Source: Tetrapyrgos nigripes
Lineage: Eukaryota > Basidiomycota > Agaricomycetes > Agaricales > Campanellaceae
DNA: 64,000 bases
Direction: 5' to 3'
Assembly: GCA_013368315.1 (NCBI GenBank)
Contig: JAACJM010000039.1
Location: 1 to 64,000, forward strand
Shown: piece after piece, positions 60,001-64,000 of the stretch
Layout: every line of letters starts with the position of its first letter
Numbering within the stretch: the stretch's first letter is position 1
Position numbers and translations under genes: made by a program
Notes under the pieces: generated by a model
What the model was told of the DNA's origin: nothing
Database searches by the model: none
The model's input: only the letters and a program-made list of their open reading frames with translations

Positions 60001-60352
60001 ACTTTGACAGAGGTACACCATCGGTGAGTGGACTTTGTCTTCTTCGCCTCCTCTTTGTTAATACATCTTTGTGTCTCAGGTTACTCCTAAGTTCATTAAC
60101 AGTTTAGTGGACCTGATAACGTCCAACATAGACGGTGTCACTTCACCTGATGTCCATCCCTCTCAGCGAGCGCCCCCAGGGTTAATTGAAGGCGTTCAAA
60201 CACCAGAGATGATAACGAGGCACTTCAGGAACACGCTTTATTATATTCAGCGACGTAAGAACGCTGCTTCAGAAGGTTCTTCGCCGAACGATTCGCGATG
60301 GGACGAGGTGGAGGTTGTAGGCGCGATGCTGAAAATGGGGATCGGTCGGTAA
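57040..60352 (+). CDS. VPS35: VPS35, retromer core subunit
   Basis: Nine exons join in frame (57040-57129, 57198-57294, 57350-57656, 57705-58497, 58552-59115, 59167-59286, 59342-59818, 59874-60023, 60080-60352) to about 956 residues. The N-terminal region shows [39 protein letters not shown] with the PRLYL motif that contacts VPS26, and [14 protein letters not shown]. The C-terminal alpha-solenoid binds VPS29 ([49 protein letters not shown]). A disordered, Ala/Glu/Pro-rich insert (about residues 350-430, [14 protein letters not shown]...[10 protein letters not shown]) is longer than in yeast and animals. The intron after 59115 uses a GC donor (GAG|GCATGT); a GT donor a few bases on would break the frame. 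Retromer returns cargo from endosomes to Golgi and plasma membrane. Confidence 0.95.
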
Positions 60353-61237
60353 CGCACGATTTATGCGTCGCCGGGCGGGGTCCAGTCGGTGTTCTTTGTA
60401 TTCTATGGTTTCTCTTTCTATACGGAAAGGTTTTCTTATTTTATTCTTTTTTTCTACACTGGAAAGCACTTCAATGCCATTAGCCATGAGAGCCTTCTGG
60501 CTGTACGCTGTCTTGACTGCCATGAACGATGTTGAAACGATGAGTGAGGTGGGTCAGTGGCTGGCTTATCTCAAATACCGACGGCCCACACCTGAACGTT
60601 TTGTGAGCGTGGCTGCTGGATAGTTGCGCGCTTCCGCTCAGCTTCGAAGTATTCTCTCAACGACTGATGATATTTAGGATCGAAAGAAGCTTCAGGACTC
60701 TGCACGATCTCTCCGTTATACTCTACCAGTGAGTCGATGTAAATAATTCCTGGATAATCATTTCAAATTTATATGTTGTCACATCCACTAACCCTAGACG
60801 AAGGCGCTCGCTACATTTTCTATATGTTTCATCCCTACCGCGGCGCACATTGAAAATCGAAACTTCCGGGAGCCACACTGAGCCGCAAAATTGAAAACCC
60901 TGAAGGTACCAATTTCAAGCAGGTACGTTGCTTGCTACGTATTGCAATATCCCACTAAAATCCCACTAAATAACCATATAAGGAAGCTTGTAGGCTAACA
61001 CGGAGACCTTATCATTTATATCTCTTTCTGCGTATGGGACTCTTGCCCATTGACATGGATCTCATAATACATAGATACCTGTCGGTCTCCTATCCGTATT
61101 GCAACGGAGAATTCTGGCAAAAGAAATCTGTGCTTTGCGAGATGGGATCTCAATATTTTTGCAGTCGACATTCCCACTTCACTAAATCTCCACCATTTAA
61201 AGCGTCATGGTTCAAGATTTGAAGGAGCAATCGTGCC
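60353..61237. other. Intergenic between VPS35 and carboxylesterase copy 2
   Basis: No gene supported. The frame 60363-60623 and others here lack protein character. Confidence 0.4.
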
Positions 61238-63540
61238 ATGCGTCTCCTTCCTAGTCTGCCCTTCCTGTTACCAGCTTTTGCGGTCGTCTTCGCAACTCCT
61301 GAAGTGACGATAGGAAGTACGACATTCGTAGGGAGAGATATCCCCACCCGACAGGTGGAGTTTTTTGGAGGTCTGTCTTGCCCTTCTCATTCCGCTCTCC
61401 ACATCGTTGCTGATGCAATAGTCGCAGGTATTCCATTCGCCGAACCTCCTGTCGGATCCCTGCGTTTTAAGCCGCCAGTGCTCAAAGACGTGTACGACGA
61501 GGCAACCTTGAACGCGACTCAGTTTGGGCTAGCCTGTCTACAATTCGTGAGTTTACTTTGTCCTTACCTTGCATGGGACACTGACACCCGCGTATATATA
61601 TAGAATAAGACGCTGGAACAAGCTTCGGAAGATTGCCTGACTCTGAATGTTTTCCGACCAGCCGGTTTGGCACCAGATGCCTCTCTACCTGTCGTTATCT
61701 GGCAAGTATTCAAGTTTGTATTAGTATCGGGATGTGATTCTCATCTCCGTTTGCAGGATTTATGGTGGAGGCTTCGACCGAGTAAGATCCTTTTCCTTGT
61801 GCTGGGAAATTCATGCTGATGGCGAGATACCCAGGGAAGTTCAGCTGACTGGGACGGCAGCAGGGTTATTGAAAGAAGTGTCCAACGGGTATTTTTTTTG
61901 ACGGTATTGCTTGCTGCCGCTTGCTGACAGTCATCAGGGAACACCCGTCATACTCGTTTCCATCAATTACCGTCTAGGTCCATTGGGTTTTCCTCAAGGT
62001 ATCGAAGCAGAGGAGAAGGGGGCCTTGAATTTGGCGATCAAAGATGAGCTTACCGCGCTTGAATGGGTCCACAAGCACATCGAGGAATTTGGCGGGGACA
62101 AGGACAAGGTATTCTTGAATCTCTGTATATCACACTCGCTGCTCACGATGAGTACCTCTCCGTAGGTCACCGTAGCCGGAGTTAGCGCTGGAGCCATCAT
62201 GAGCGCGATATTGTTCTTGCATCCTGACACTGAGCGTTTAGTGCGAGGTGGAGTGAGTGGTTCGCATTCATACGCCTCTATTGGCGGTGTATTAATTTGG
62301 CTCTTCCCTTTAGATTTTCCAATCCGGATCAGCCGCAACAGCTCCCACTCGCAGTGCTGCCTTCAGACAAGTGACTAGCTGGGATCAGTTCGTTAGCAGT
62401 GTACCTGCATGCGCAGACCTTGCCGGAACCAGCGGTACCTTTGATTGTCTTGTAAACGCAGATCCCAGCGATATTCTGGAAGGGGCCAATGCTTCAAGAG
62501 AAGCAGCCATAGAAGGCTTCCCGTGGGTTCCTACTCTCGATGGACCAGACGGAATATTCCCAGATTATCCTTCCAAGTTGTTCGCCCTTGGTCAATATGC
62601 GCGGATACCGTTCATTTCTGCAACCAATGTGGACGAAGGTGGGTGGTTCAAGTATTCTCGTTCTGAAATGCACCAATGGTGACAACAATTGGGGCACAAA
62701 GGCACCGTCTTCGTCGATCCTACACAGGATTACACTACAGATCTGATTAGAGCCAATCTCCATAAGAACTTTTCGACGCCTAACATGGATAGTTCTGAAC
62801 AGAATCAGCTCGACATGGCCATTGAAACGATACTTCAGCTGTATCCGGACGACCCAAGCTTGGGCTCTCCTTTTGGCACTGACGACAATACCTTCGGGCT
62901 CAGTCCTGGTTTCAAGAGGATATCTGCTTTCCGTGAGTCGTTTCTTCACCTCAGAGCCATTCTCCAATACCAACCATTTTGTCACTATCTATCATAGAGG
63001 GAGACGCCATCTTCTTGTCACAAAGACGGATGTGGCAACAAACGATGGCAAATGACCTTTCCTCGGGAGTCCAGTCCTATGGTTACTTGTTCGCCCAAGG
63101 TACTCTTGCCACGAAACTCGTCCCGATGTTTGGAAGTAAGCTATTTTTAGTGACTCTTGAAAAGTGTTTCAGTCTGACTGTTGGCCGTTCTTTCTAGTTT
63201 TACATGGCTCCGACTCACATTACCTGTTCAACGACACCCTTGTCGATATTTCTACACCCGGCGCTTCGGAAGCCGGCATCACCTTTATGGACTACTTGAT
63301 TTCTTTCGTCGATAGCCTGGATCCCAACGACGGAAAGGGTGTACAACGACCACAGTGGAGTGTCTACGCCAAGGATGGACCGGTTCGTATTCTGAGTTCG
63401 CATCGGGTACATAGACTGATTGAATTTTTTTGCAGGTGGTGTTGCAAATTCAAGCTCAGAACATCACAGAGATTCCCGACACTTTTAGAAAGGAGCAGAC
63501 AGACTTTATCAACTCCTTACCAGACATTTTTCATCATTAA
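61238..63540 (+). CDS. Secreted type-B carboxylesterase/lipase, copy 2
   Basis: Start ATG 61238 with signal peptide MRLLPSLPFLLPAFAVVFA; ends SLPDIFHH at 63540. The first exons are 61238-61370, 61428-61546 and one from 61604; further short introns follow. Conserved parts: FFGGIPFAEPPVGSLRFKPP, SEDCLTLNVFRPAG, the oxyanion loop WIYGGGFDRG, VSINYRLGPLGFP, and FGGDKDKVTVAG. The nucleophile elbow is GVSAG, so the residue before the catalytic Ser is Val instead of Glu. The acid is in NVDEG and the His is in LHGSDSHYLF. Overall it aligns along its whole length with the copy at 51309-53651, in opposite orientation. This copy keeps the canonical GGGF oxyanion loop. It probably acts on extracellular esters; the substrate is unknown. 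Confidence 0.9.
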
Positions 63541-64000
63541 AGCATATCATAATTAGATTGAGGTTAATTGCTACGCTACTACTACCAGGGACTTGAAGTG
63601 TAAATACGATATGTACTGGAAATCTTCAAATAATTAAAAGAGAGAAATTTGCAGGATTAGGATAGGATAGGTTATGAGGACGTTCAAATCCTTGAAGCGG
63701 CTCGCACTTCTGTACTTGAATTATCGTTAGGTTTTCTCCAGTCACTACCGGTTATCACTCTTCCACTGGATCCTGAAACGACTCTGTTTTCCGTGAAGCC
63801 CGTCAAGGCGCTCCGATCCTCTCGCCAGAGCCAAGACCTGCTAGTGATGCAACTGTCTGGGTATGAACCTCAATGACACTATGCGAGCCTAAGGCTCAGA
63901 CTAAATGAAGAGGACGAGCTATATGGGATGCTAACGAGGTCATACGTCCGAGGGACGGTGGACTTCATGAATCATGCTACTCATTACTCTCGACAAGTCG
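63541..64000. other. 3' flank, no gene seen
   Basis: Downstream of copy 2 to the window edge. No open frame, repeat or RNA gene was recognised. Confidence 0.4.

Overview
The window is nuclear DNA of a filamentous basidiomycete, most likely an Agaricomycete. The protein-coding genes are packed on both strands and carry many short introns (mostly 45-70 nt). The gene families fit that placement: a HET-domain protein, two DUF6534-type membrane proteins, a GH54 arabinofuranosidase, paired secreted carboxylesterases, a Copia element that uses a half-tRNA primer site, and classic fungal housekeeping genes. The species cannot be fixed from the sequence alone.

Layout. 1-1567: a minus-strand low-complexity ORF that runs off the left edge and is broken by two in-frame stops. 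2669-4960: a HET-domain incompatibility-type protein. 5438-6037: a 600-bp hAT-like MITE with an 8-bp target duplication. 6386-11800: a degenerate Ty1/Copia retrotransposon on the minus strand, with LTRs of unequal length and two in-frame TGA codons in its single gag-pol frame. 12241-12717: a TA-flanked foldback element, followed by a decayed MFS transporter remnant (about 12985-13480).

13758-26147 is a housekeeping stretch: CAND1 (cullin exchange factor), BCP1/BCCIP, an intron-containing tRNA-Gly(GCC), GPI18/PIG-V head to head with a dysferlin-domain peroxin (start codons only 14 bp apart), and a secreted GH54 enzyme. 26148-36942 is an accessory, repeat-rich block. Two tandem DUF6534 genes on a duplicated segment flank a nest of TA-flanked inverted-repeat elements and a cluster of TGTATGG motifs.

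36943-43761 encodes RPB1, the largest subunit of RNA polymerase II. Its C-terminal heptad domain is finished by a chain of tiny phase-1 exons that I had to splice by hand. RPB1 is divergent from VPS27 (ESCRT-0, 44185-46669). Next come MSH4 (meiotic MutS homologue, minus), a type-B carboxylesterase (minus), about 3.4 kb without a conventional gene, VPS35 (retromer core, plus) and a second carboxylesterase (plus).

The most interesting hidden item is a 42-codon ORF at 56421-56549 with a TATA box about 110 bp upstream. It begins MDSF and ends in a CaaX box (CVVS), the layout of a basidiomycete mating-pheromone precursor. VPS27 and VPS35 both act in endosomal sorting, but I see no evidence that their proximity is functional.
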